This document shows positions 40,701 to 52,700 of a DNA stretch of 64,000 bases, in pieces (position 1 is the first letter of the stretch; the number at the start of each line of letters is the position of its first letter). Source of the stretch: Fratercula arctica (Eukaryota > Chordata > Aves > Charadriiformes > Alcidae); contig CANTUZ010000011.1 in NCBI GenBank assembly GCA_947846985.1, positions 28,763,589 to 28,827,588 of the forward strand. The letters are read 5' to 3'. The notes under the pieces are model-generated. The model was not told the origin of the DNA. It did no database searches and saw nothing but the letters and a program-made list of their open reading frames with translations. The position numbers were made by a program, and so were the translations under genes.

Positions 40701-43700
40701 TTAGGCAACATCTATAAGACTTTCTGGTCAGGTCAAACATGGATCATTCTCTAGCCAAGATGTCCAGCTGTGACCAGCAACGCTCTCCAAGAAAATACAG
40801 TCTGCCTGGCTAGAAGCATTGCTTCACTAAGCAGTTTTTATGCTTGTGGGATTTCAGTTTACAACATCAACCAGGCAGATTAAGAAAATTTTTTAAGGTC
40901 AACAGGGCCCAGATACCAAGTCACACCCTGCTACAGTTAGTTACGAGGCGTTGCCTTTGAATGCAGCAGGCGTTGTGTTTAAGAAAAATAAAATAAAAAA
41001 CAAAGATCACCTCTGCAGTGGAAGCGTTACAATGGGAATGATAATAGTTGTCTGCTTTGCTATAATTATACAACACGGTAGAGATTAAAAGGGAATATGG
41101 GAGAGAGGAGCTGATACGCAGAGGGAAAGTTTAATGCCAATAAGCTGACTGAAAAAGTGGGGATGGATGTGGCTGTATATCCTTATCGATTTGTCTGGTG
41201 TTAATAGGAGGGGGACAAAAATGACTTAAGCCACAGCTTGTCCTGAGTCGTGACTCCTTTTAACACGCGGCTAAATATGCAAACAGTTTCTTCCATGCAA
41301 AAAGTTTCAGGGTTTGAAATACAAAGTCCACTTCTGATGTGATCCACAAAAGTAATTGGAATCAGATTGCTTTTGGGGGGGAAAGCAGATGCTGGGTCTA
41401 GAGAGGCACCATGTCCAGACTTGGGTTTGGAGCTAAAGTGTTGCGATATTGCTGTGTATTTCAGTGTAGCTGTAGCCTTGCTGCCTGTGATGCGGCAAGC
41501 AGAAGTTTCCTGTTAACCAGTATTGCTGTTTGTTAATAGTTATGAATGTTTCAGAATATATTTCAGAGAGAGAAGAGTCTGTACAGCTTGCATGGATCTC
41601 CAAGGAGTCAGCAAGCACAGTCCTTTCTGAAGCAGCAGGCAAGAGGAGAGTAGGCATGTAACCTATGCCTGTCTCTTGGAGCAGAGGTGCTAGTTTTGCT
41701 CAATCTAGCAGAATTTTCTTGCTTTGCTTTTCGGCATGGAGAACAGCAGTTTCACAACTGCCACGTGCTGGTGTTTTCCTGCTGTTTATACTGGGAATCA
41801 AAAGTGCTGTTGTGTTTATCCCTAGCCATCTGGGAAAGAGCATCCTTATTGTGCTCTGCTTCTCCAGTTAATGATGTTTAAATGTACATGCAGCTGATTA
41901 AGCTAATAAAAGGGAAGGGCTGAGTCCAAGTCAAATGAAGCTGGTCTTTCCTAATTTTAAAGTTACAAGTGATCTCTAGGTTTTCAAACCTCTCTGATGC
42001 TGGCTGCAGCGGGCAAGCTGCTGAGTTTCAGGTGGGAGGCTTTGAACTGGAATTGGTGCCTGTGCTCCAGCTGAATTCACACCAGGAGGGATTTGTTCTG
42101 CTTGCTGTGTCTTTCCTGCAATGCTAATGACTGCTGTCAGAAGTAACTGCATTTGTTTAATGTGTTCATCGTAGGCCAAGATCAGACCATGGTAAGAGCC
42201 AAGTCCATGTTCAAAGTAAATTTAAAAAAATAATAATAAAATAATACGTATAAAACTAACTGCACCCATTAATGCAATGTCAATTAAATCCCAACAAATA
42301 TAACCATCCTCCTCAAAAAGTGAAATCTTTTGGTTTTATCCAAGTTGATCTTTAGGCAGAGAGACCTAAATATGAGCCTTGGAGCACAGTGTTTATCCCA
42401 AGGTTTTGTTGTTGGATCAACACAGTTGCGTGAAGTCCAAGGCTGAGAACTCCTCACAGGAAGCAACTTGCAGGACAGACCTGGATGAAGCAATCTCCAG
42501 ATCCGTATCGCCCAGCCCTGCCAACACTTGTGCATGTACCGTCAGTCATCTGTGAGGGGAACCTGTGTTGTTGGAGAGGACGGTGTGTAACTTGGGGCTG
42601 GACCAGGAGAACCTGCCCTGTCTGTCTGTGTAAAGCTGGCTGGGGAGGTTTGAGTCCGACTGTTAACATTTTGCTGGTTGACCTGAGATGGTTTGAAGAA
42701 AGGAGTTTTGTTGCTTTAAGTCACTCCTGAGAGCTCGTGTCGCTTTGGAAGCAGTTTGTAGCGAAGCGGGCGCATGTTTTACTCCTTTCCTGGGACTGCG
42801 AGCTGATGGAGCCAAGGGGAGCACTGTGCTCCAGTGCTGTAATAGACTGAAAATGGAGAATTATTTTTTCTGTCGCTTATGAAAATTGTCTTTTTCTTTG
42901 TAGATAAAAGCAGTGGCTCCACACTGGCTGGAGGTTACACTGGGCTCAGTTGTTTATAATCCTGAAGTCTCCCAGGGCATAAAAAAGTCTGGGTTTGGCA
43001 ACACTTGTTCGGATCTCAGCTCAGACCTGGGATTAACTCTGCAGTCCTGCTGCTTTGCAAACATAGTCTCCCTTCAGCTGCAGTTAATACTGAGAGATGC
43101 CTCCTGTCCCCAGTCTCCTCTGAATCAATTAGGAAAAGCATAAAACAGGTCCCAGGAACTCTGTATGCTGTTTCAAAACAGAATAGACCTGCCTCTTATC
43201 TCTACTCCAATTCTTCTCGCTGGTGAGATAAACAATGCCTCGTCTTGTCTATGGAGCGTGTGTTATGGTCTGAGTTGGGTTTATTCTGCATTCAGCCAAT
43301 ATGTGGTGATCCTCTGAGGGACGGGAACTTGAGAAGGCAGCTTGCTGGCTTTTTGACTTGTTCTCCCACTTCATTGTGTTTCTGTGGGTGACTCCCTGGT
43401 GATAAATGAACTATAATGTCTGAAGAGAACAACTAATCTTGCTGTGGTATTGCTTCAAATCTACAAGAATTTTCATTTTAATGCTGGTTGTCTTGAATAC
43501 ATTATGTTCTCAGAAGTGTTTTTTATTAGACTATACTAGTTTTGAAATGGGTAATATTTATGATATTTTTATTTTAACTCAACATATACTAAGAGCTGAT
43601 GCTGAAAGTTTTTTTTTTTCCCTTGCAGAACACTTACATAATGTAAATTTGCTGTCCTGCTTTGCTGAATGGTTTGAAACACAACAGCATTTGTATAGGC

Positions 43701-46700
43701 TTCTCAGCAGGCGGATCTAATTAGGCAGAGATTTCTTTTACGGTGTTTATTTCTCACCAAGTAGAAGCCATTGATTTAGACATAAGACACTTAGCTCACA
43801 TAATTATTTAAAATAAACACATAGCTCTTATGAGAGTGCTCTGAAATTCAGTTCTTTCCAGATGTGCGGAAAGTTGCTTGGGCGTCACCTGCCCCAAAAC
43901 ATATGCATTTTGGCACAGTTTGATGCTGAGACATCTCTGATTCTTGTTAATGCCAATGCTAGTGAGAACCAAGCAAAGGTGGACTGTAATGCATTAGGAA
44001 AAAAAAAAATGTGATTGAAGATGTTTTTAGAGGAATGGCTTAATATGTAAGAGATGAAGGATGCCTCCAGGTGAGCTCTGCCAATCTCTGCTGGCGCAGG
44101 TGGGAGCCATCTGCTGCCTCCTCTCAGAAGCTGCTGCAGGTGGGGCAGTTTGGCTCTCCTGCCATCTCTTCCAGTGCCTCCCTCAATGGCCAGGCACAGC
44201 AACCTAAAACAAAAAGATTTCAGTTGAAGGTAGCGTGCCAGACAGCAAACTGGAGCGGAGGGGCTGCAGCATTGCCGGCTCCAGCATTGCCGGCAGGGCG
44301 GTAATTTCCTTCATCGGGGTGGGGTGCATTCCTGTGGGCAGAAATCTTTTATGTTTCCTTGGTCTGAATTGCCAGATTTGTCTGGAGATTGCTGTTCCCA
44401 GCCAGTTCCTGGGATGATGGTTGCTGAACCCTTTTACAGGCACCACATGTACCACAAGGCGCTTTGAAAGTGCTTCCCAAGGGAAGGGCAAATGCCGCAG
44501 CATGGTTCTCGCTTCCATGCTGACCTTACCCCTGGGTGGAAAAATCAAAGGTCTGGGTAATTTAGCTCTTAGTTGGAATTTGCCATCAGCCTTGGAAACA
44601 TCCTGGGAGCAACCTGGGCATGCGGTGTGCCTGGGACTGGTGCAGCAGTGGTTGGACACACAACCCAGATTTTTCGCCTCCTTGCAAAGAAAAAATAATT
44701 GAAGTCTTTTTTTAAACAAAATGCATCAGGCTGATAGGAATATTAAGGCAAGGGCCCCTGAGAAGCTCTCTTGCATGTTTCTCAGGCAGGGGCTCTGCCA
44801 GCTTCTGCCTGCGATCCTGATGGGGCCGTTTTTCGAGCTGGCGAGTTCCTGCTGTCAGGCCCAGACAAACTTGCATTTTATTCAAAACTTGAATGCAAGA
44901 TTGGCCAGGTAAAAAAACCAAAACCAGCTGCTTCTTTTATTAAGTTGTCTCACAACTTAAGCAGCCTGTGTCTGCTTTGTGCCTCCTTAGACTACAATTA
45001 CAGCTCTCTTTGTATGGGAAAAGAGGGTTGGGAGGGCGATATCTTTCTGTGTTTCTGCAGTATCTGAAAGAGAATCGCAGAAGAAATGCAGGAAGCTTAA
45101 ACTCATGGGCTTGCAAAAGCAGCATCTGGGTGGCAGAAGTCAGGCTGGTGCAGAGAGGTGCCTGATTAATGAGGTGTGACTGGGGAGATTTGCATCTCTG
45201 TCGTCTCCAAAAAGACCCAGAAAACAAACCTGGACCAAATTCTGCTTGTGGAGTCGGACAAGTGGCCCCTGCTATGCCCAGTGGGAGTTTTCAGGAGCCT
45301 TTAAGGATCTGGCAATCTAAATAGATGGGAAGGCTATTAAGAAAACATTCATTAGCTCAGGTGGACCTAATCATCTGGTTAAAGGGAACATACATTGCAA
45401 AATGTCCACAAAAAACATTTTAATTATTCCTAATTGTTCTTCCAGCCCTCAAAAACCAGTTTCAGATTTCCTGATTTTTTTTTTTTACAGCTCTTTTGTC
45501 TTTTAATATGAATGTAGTTTAGGTAAGATTGAAATTAGGAATGATTTAGAAACACGTCTGTACAAAGTTAGGGTGTACTTGAAGGGAGCAGGAAAACTCT
45601 AGTGCAGTGACAGTTTTCCTGCGTATAGCTTTTTGTCCACAATTTAGGAAAAAATTATTTGAAGGAGTTTATAGAATAATTTCATTTGGTTTCCTCTGGC
45701 TTATTCTTTATTACTTTTTTTTGCCCTTGTTTGTATTGAGGCCTTTTTTTCCTCTTGTCTTCATGAATCCAGACAAGTTAGGCAGAAACTCATGATACAT
45801 TCACTCGTGATTATTTTTAAGTGCACCTATATAAATATTATTAGTTTGCAACTTATTCTGAAGCCACTCATATAATCACAGTGAGGCTTTTTTAAGGACC
45901 TGACTGCAGGAGTTTGTCAGAAGAGTTGATTGCTAAGAGCTTATTTTGTTCTTAAGTGAGATAGCTTAAGGATAGGGCACTTTTCGGTCCGTTAGAGCAA
46001 AAATGTGTCCTGTGTGCAGCACTTCAAATGCTGCTTCCCCATCTCTGATCTCCTCTGCAGTGGAGCAGCAGAGGGGGGAGCCGGAGTTGTCCCAGTCCTG
46101 TGTGTCTTTGGGCAAGGTGGCGAATGTCTTTGTGCTGAATGTACCCAGCTGCAAATGGTTCGGGCACTCGTCAGCTCCTTGGGCTGGGATGGATCTCGCA
46201 GGGTGGGGAGGAAATGGGGCAAAGCTCTACCCACATCCTGAGGCAATTCCATGCAGGTTTCTTTACAAATGCAAAGGCTTTTTTTTTTTTTTTTTTCTTT
46301 TCTGCCATTCTTGGCACCACAGATGATGAGGGATGGGGGCTGGCGCTGGATTTGCACAAGCAGCTCCCCATGGAAGGGTCCACCCAGACCCTTGGAGTGC
46401 TGGTGTGGCCCCCTGCCCGGGCAGGAGGCTCCTCGGGGTGGTGGTACAGCTGCATTTTGTCCCCTTGCCGAATGCCCCTAGGCCAGGTGACCCCTTCTCC
46501 CGCAGCCCTGGGGAATGCCGAGCACGTCCGGAGGGGAAAAAACCCAAAGGAAGTGATAAAGGGGACGGGGAGTCATCACCCGCAACCGATAAAGAGGCAG
46601 CGAGGCAGTTTTTTTTCCAGAGGCCGTGTTTGAAGCACGCCCATCGTACTTTACGAGCGTGGGAGCGGGGCAGCCGGCAACGCGGCGTGATGCTTCTGGT

Positions 46701-49700
46701 CCAACCTGTTACCTCCCGGGCTCGAGTCCATGGCGGCAGGGCCAGGGCTTGGCCACCTCAGCCCCCCAGCCAGGCTTCCTCCCACCTCAGCCCCTCACTA
46801 GGCCTCGGGACGCTCTGAAGGGTGCAACCCCTCGGTAGAAACCCTCTCCTCTTCCCTCCTGGGCTCAGTTTTCCCTTTATCGGAGGGAAAAGGGTGGGTC
46901 GGGGAGGCGTCGCTGCCGGGAGAGGCGGGTGATGTCAGGCGTGTGTCAGCAGTGGGAGGCGAAGCCGGCGGGAGCGGAGCAGGGAGGGATGGCAGGACGA
47001 CGGCCGCCTCTCGCTCTGCTCTTCTCATGTCGCCCTTAACGCCCTCCGGAGGGGCCAGGGAGCAGGGGCCAGTGCTGCGGGGAGGTGAGTGGGGGGACAC
47101 GCGGGCTGCGTGGGGACGTGGGGGTGTCTGGGGCACCGGGGCCGAGGTGGGGATCCCTGCGTGCCTGAGCACCCACGGGTGCTATTGCTCAACGCCCTGA
47201 CATACTGCCTGAGCTCTGTTCTCTTGGGTTTTTTTAGATGTAATATTTAAAAGTTCAATGCCAAGTTATAGAGAGGGCAGTTCTCAAAGTAGTGTGACCG
47301 GTCAGGGTGCTTTTAATACTAAGATAAACTTACTTAAGCAGCGGAGTAAAACTTCCACGATCTTTAAGAAAGTGACTTATTAGTCCAAGTAAATGACACT
47401 TCCGCTTGCTGCATTTTTCATATAGGAGGATCTAATAATAAATTGTAGTACGAGGAAGGAAAGCTTTAACTAAACGGAATGAAAGGTTGCTGAAAGAGCC
47501 GGAGTTTTCCCCACAAACACATGCACTGGGTTGTTTCATTTACGATCTCTGTTAAGAACGTTTCAAGTGCAGCGTGGTGTAATACATAATTGTTTTACGA
47601 AACCTGAAGTTCCTCCATCGTCGAAGCGTGGCATGTGGGGCTTTGGCAGAGGTTGGGGGAATGTCCTGTGTCCTGGGGACTCCTGGTGTGTGGTGGCTGC
47701 TCCCGTGGAGGTTTTGGAACAACTGTGGGGAGGGAGGGGGTTGCTGTGGTGGCCCAGGTGCCTTGGCTGGGTCGTGGGTTTTGCAAGCTGATCTCTCCCA
47801 CTTGATGCTGGTCCTGCCTGCCCAGCCTGGGTGGAAAAACCTCAGGTACCTTCGCCTGGGCTCCAGCTCCGGGCAGGAAGTACAGCCTATGCTGATGCTC
47901 TGGTGCACCCCGTCATCTTCAGGTGACATCCCCGGGGACAGCTGTACGGGTCTCTGTGTGGACCTAGGCACCCAAGCACTGCTGGAGAGGGGGCAGGAGG
48001 TGGCACCGCAGGACCCTGCACCCAGAGAATGGGGCACGGCTTGGATAAAGCTGGGCTGAGGAGATGCAACCCCTGATGGATCATCCCCAGAGGGTGGCTA
48101 ATGCTGGCGCAAAGGGAGAGCAGATTCATATGAAATTCTGATCCCACGGGTGCAGCTGCCAAGCCCTGCTTGACTTTGATCTCTTCTCCCAGCTGGCACT
48201 TTGCAGGAAATCTGTGGTTTCCTTACAGCAGTGTGCATTGTGGGGTGACTTCCTCCTGTAGCTGCTCTTTCTCTGTACTTGTACCCCTGCTCCAAAATGC
48301 CATGCTGAATCTCTCATCCACTGCCTTCAGAAGAAGAAAGGTCTTGGTTTTCCCTCAGCTGCTGCTGTTCCCTGGGGATGTTCTGACTGACGGAACAGAC
48401 CATAGGCAATTACTTTGTGTAGAGATTTTTGCATTTAATCAGAGAGAAAAGGACTTTAGCTGCCCTCCCAAAATCTCTCTGAACTTCTAGTAGTGAAATT
48501 AAATGTGCTATTGATGGAAACAGATGTTGTCACAGGCAAAATCCTCAATTTGCAATGCATTGTCCCTAAGAGTGTGAAATTACTTCAGGGGCATCCTTTA
48601 CATTTATATTTATGTGCTTATTTTAATTGATGTTATGAATGTTGTGATTGCTGAGCCCGTGTAATAGCTGCAGGTACACAGGAATAGGAATTTGCTGAAA
48701 TGACGTAACATTGTGGGGAGAAGACTGCTGATTCTTGTAGTGACAGTGTTCTGCTTCTCTCTCTCCGAATTCTCCTAGCTATTTCAATGGAAACAGCTGG
48801 AAAATCTCTATTTCCGTGAAAAGAAGTTTGCTGTGGAAGTACACGATCCCCGCAGGTAAGGCTGGAGGAGGCGGTTGTAGCAGTGGGATGGATCTTTACC
48901 CAGACTGGGGTTTTGTCATCTCATGTTAGCGGATGGGGTGGGAGGTGCCTCGGAGTTTACTCTGGGCTGTATGACGCTGAGCCTGATCCTGCATTTGGCA
49001 GGACAGAGCAGGGCTGGATCCAGGCTGTGGGTGATGGACAAGCAGTGCTTTGACGTTGCAGAGGGAAGATCACAGCGACAGTGAGCAACTCAGAGCAACT
49101 GCTGATGTGTTACAGCTCTGTGTGTCCTTCTCTCAAATTGCCTGTGATGTCCACCGAGGGAGTTCTTGGAGCAGAGGGAGGACTATTTGTCATAGCCAGA
49201 TTTGCTCACTTTAGAAAACTCTTCCCTGAGAGCCCTCTGTAACGTGCCTGTGCAGCAGGAGACCCAGGAATGCAGCCCGCATGGACTGCAGGCAGGACCT
49301 GGACATGACTTTCTTGCTCACCTTCTGCCCTCCCCTACCTTGGCAGCGATGCTCCCTCTGAGCTTGAGCCTTCAGGGGCCTGAAGGAGCACCACCGGTTG
49401 GGGTGGGAGCTCACCCACAAGCTGCTTTCCTGTGCCTTCCCCTCAAGATCCCTCCCAAGAAGAAAGATTTTGCCCAGGGTGAATTTCTGACTCCACCTTC
49501 ATTTCTGCTTCTCCTGCTGCCATCCTGTCTGCCTCTGGCACAGGACCGCTGTGCCTCTCGGCTGGGCCAGGAGGAGCTGCAACATGCTCTGCTGATCCCC
49601 CATCCTGCCTGATCTCTCCTTTCAGGATCCCCTGACAGTCTGCTCACCCTTTCTAGGTTTATAGCATACCCCACCAGAGGTCTCAGAAGCACAATTGCGC

Positions 49701-52700
49701 TACTGAACTAAAAGGCACCACAGTTGCTGCTGCTCTGTGTTGCAAAGCTCAACCAGGAGGGACTTCAACTTTGTAAAATTAAGGGATGGTTAGGAGGGAG
49801 GAAAGGCAGCAACACGGAGTGGTGGGGAGAAGGAAATCGGAGTTTTCATGACTAAAATAAAGGCTGAGCCTTGCCTGGTTAAGAAAGAGGCATTTTGGAG
49901 TTTAAAGCTCAAAGACCTGTCTTGAAATTACATTTCTTCTCACCTCTTCAGAATTTCAGTGTCGAGAAGGACCTTTGGTCAGAGTGGACTGGTAGTGCAA
50001 ACCTGGTATGCGAACACTTCCCTGATCAAGTCCATCTGGGTGATGGCAATCAGTCAACACCAGTTTTACTTGGACAGAAAGCAAAGCAAAGTAAGTTGTA
50101 AGGCGTTTTATACTGTGGGCATAAGTTTCAACACCTTTCCTGTGTGTCTTTTGGTGTATGTTTTTCCATGGATGAATTACTCTCCAGAGAAGAACTACGA
50201 ATTGTTTTTGTCAGCTTTTTGAGCAGTCTGTTAGTGACAGTATTGTTATTCGCTCCATTTTAGCCTGCCTGCAATTAAGGGCTATGGAAGTGTAATCACA
50301 GAAGAGGGAATTCCCATGTCTCAGTGTTTAATCTGCTTTTTCTTTTATCCCCTTCTCGTGTTCATTTTGAACGTGGTGCAAACAGCAAAGAGATTTTTGG
50401 GCTGGGAGGTGGCTCAGGCTTTTGGGGCAGAGGGGAGAGGAATGCCAGCACAGCCCTGTGCACCGCGAGCTCCTGCATGATCCTGTTGCTTTAGCCCTTA
50501 ATTCTGTGGGAGATGTGTGAAACGTCATCTTCTGTGACTCTGTGCTCTGAACTTAGAGGTAACTTGATGAGGCTGGATTTTTTTATTTATTTTTTTTTAA
50601 CTGCTTCAGGCAAAAATTCCTTCAGCCAGAAGTTTGGATGATATCGCCATGGATCTGACAGAGATGGGAACACCAAAAGTTTCAAAGCTAGTGACTTTGG
50701 AGGCAAAGAACCAGCTTATTATGGCCAGCAATGGCAGTTTGATCTCATCAGGTAATACTTCCGTGTAAATGTGAGGTCGGGAAGTACACCGGGCCTTGAG
50801 TATGTGAAAAGGGATACAGTGACATGTTTTAGTTATGTATCTGCAGCAGTAACATCAATGGTATAACCTGCTGTTTTCCCCCCGTAACTAAGTGATGAAA
50901 TAAAACTGTGCTAGATGAATAAGCACCCATATACTCTTGGCCTGTGAATAATATCAGTTTACCAGTTAGTCCTTGAATGACCGTATGTCTCGTCAAAGTC
51001 TGAGAGAAATTTGATCCAGGCTAACTTTAAGCACTTGTTCTAGGAGTTGAATTGGCCTGAACTTCCTCAAAAATGAGCAAAGATGACAAATGCTTCCAAA
51101 TAAAGCTCAGCTCTGGACTGGACTTTAGATCTGTCCCTTGACTGTGGAGAAGGGGGAAAGGGAGGAGGTAAAAGCCTGGCTGCCATGTGCAGGTGCCTTG
51201 AGGTGAAGCCCAAGCGAGGAACCTCGCTGTCTGTCTCGAAAGTGAAGTCAAAGCCCAAATATCAAGTATATTGTAGATATCCCTAATGCAATGATTTATA
51301 TTTTAGGTGGTGGGGTTTTGGGGTGTATACTTAGGACTTAACATGCCAGTATATAGATTGCAGGGTTTGAAAAAGTGCAGATTTCCTAAAAGCCTGCTTA
51401 CTGGATGACACAAGAGCTGGATGTTGCACTTTGAATAATGTGTTGTTTTGCTGGGCTATACTGCTTTGGGGAGATCTCAGCTTACTTGACCAGAAGAAAA
51501 AAGGGCTTTTATCTGCATATCCTCTGATACCGAGAGTGTATTTTTCAGGCTCTCAGGATTCAGAGGTCAGTGAAGAACAAAAGAAGGAGAAAATTATGGA
51601 ACTAAAGAAGAAAGAGAAACTCCTTCAGGAAAAACTGCTTCAGAAAGTTGAGGAGCTGAAGAAAATCTGCCTGCGAGAGGCGGTGAGAACTGCGCCTTAC
51701 GCTGGGGTTGGGGTGGGTGAGAGAGAGCCCTTCTCTCCCTCCGGGCCTTCATGTGGACCCTCTCTGTTCCCCAGGAGCTGACAGGCAAGATGCCCAAGGA
51801 GTATCCTCTGGGCGCTGGAGAGGAACCTCCGCAGGTCAGAAGACGTGTTGGCACGGCGTTCAAGCTGGATGACAACCTGCTCCTGAGTGAGGAGGTGAGC
51901 ACTGCAGTTTGTTTTCATGGCAGAGGTGGGGTGGCCAGACTGGTGGCCAAAGCTGCTTGTAAATAATCCAGCTCTTCCCTGATTGTTTAAGAGGAGGCAG
52001 CTGGGACAGTCGCTTGCATAGGCTGGGAAATTTAGACAGGTACCGCCCTTATTTCAGCCGTGCTGCCTTTGAAATGATCAGGAAGTTGGCTGTTTCAAAA
52101 GCCCTTAAAATCCCCTGACCTGAACCCCTGATTTGGCCATGCTGCTTGAATTTTAGTGGATATTTTGCTGCTAATTAGAGCAGAGCAGGTGCATAATGCC
52201 ATTTGGCAACTCTTGGCTATGAGCTTTTCTCGAGCATTGATTTGTGTCGGTTTGAGATTGTGTTGAACCCAGAACATGGCAGGGGCGTGCACTGTCCCCC
52301 TTGCAAAATCATCTGTCGGTGAGCATAGTTATGTGACAGGTGACAGCAGGAGGAGATTTCTCTCTGGCTTAATGCAAGTTCCACCTAAGTAAAAGCTCTC
52401 TATATTGCTCAAGAAGCTAATATGAACTTTGCTGGCAGAGCCTGACTCAGGAGATATGGTAATTTAGATATATGTGGTTTCTGGACACATACCATTCTCC
52501 CTCATTCCTTGTGAGATTTGTTAACAAGCTGTTTAATCCAAGTAGTAAGTAGGTATTGGGCACTTTGCATCAGTCTTTTTCCAAAAACTCGCTGCCCTGG
52601 CTTACAGGACTGCTGTAATCCATGTCTACAGCAAACTGATTTTATGTAGACTGCTTAAAAGCTATTGAAATAAAGTCTTGCTAACCACATTTAATAACGT

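Larger units (their letters stand above)
39314..48778 (+). other. FRMD4B: FRMD4B intron 10
   Basis: 9465 bases. It holds a G run 33 bases after the donor (39346-39361), a 15-base-period tandem duplication (44267-44294), T18 at 46279-46296 and a CpG island (46630-47180). No other exon was recognised. Confidence 0.85.

Noticed and set aside
46171..46838. Several overlapping open frames on both strands near the intron 10 CpG island
   Set aside because: Many simultaneous open frames reflect GC-rich composition and homopolymers, not genes.
47552..48059. Opposed open frames of about 150 codons on both strands in intron 10
   Set aside because: No known protein similarity and mirror-image openness point to composition.
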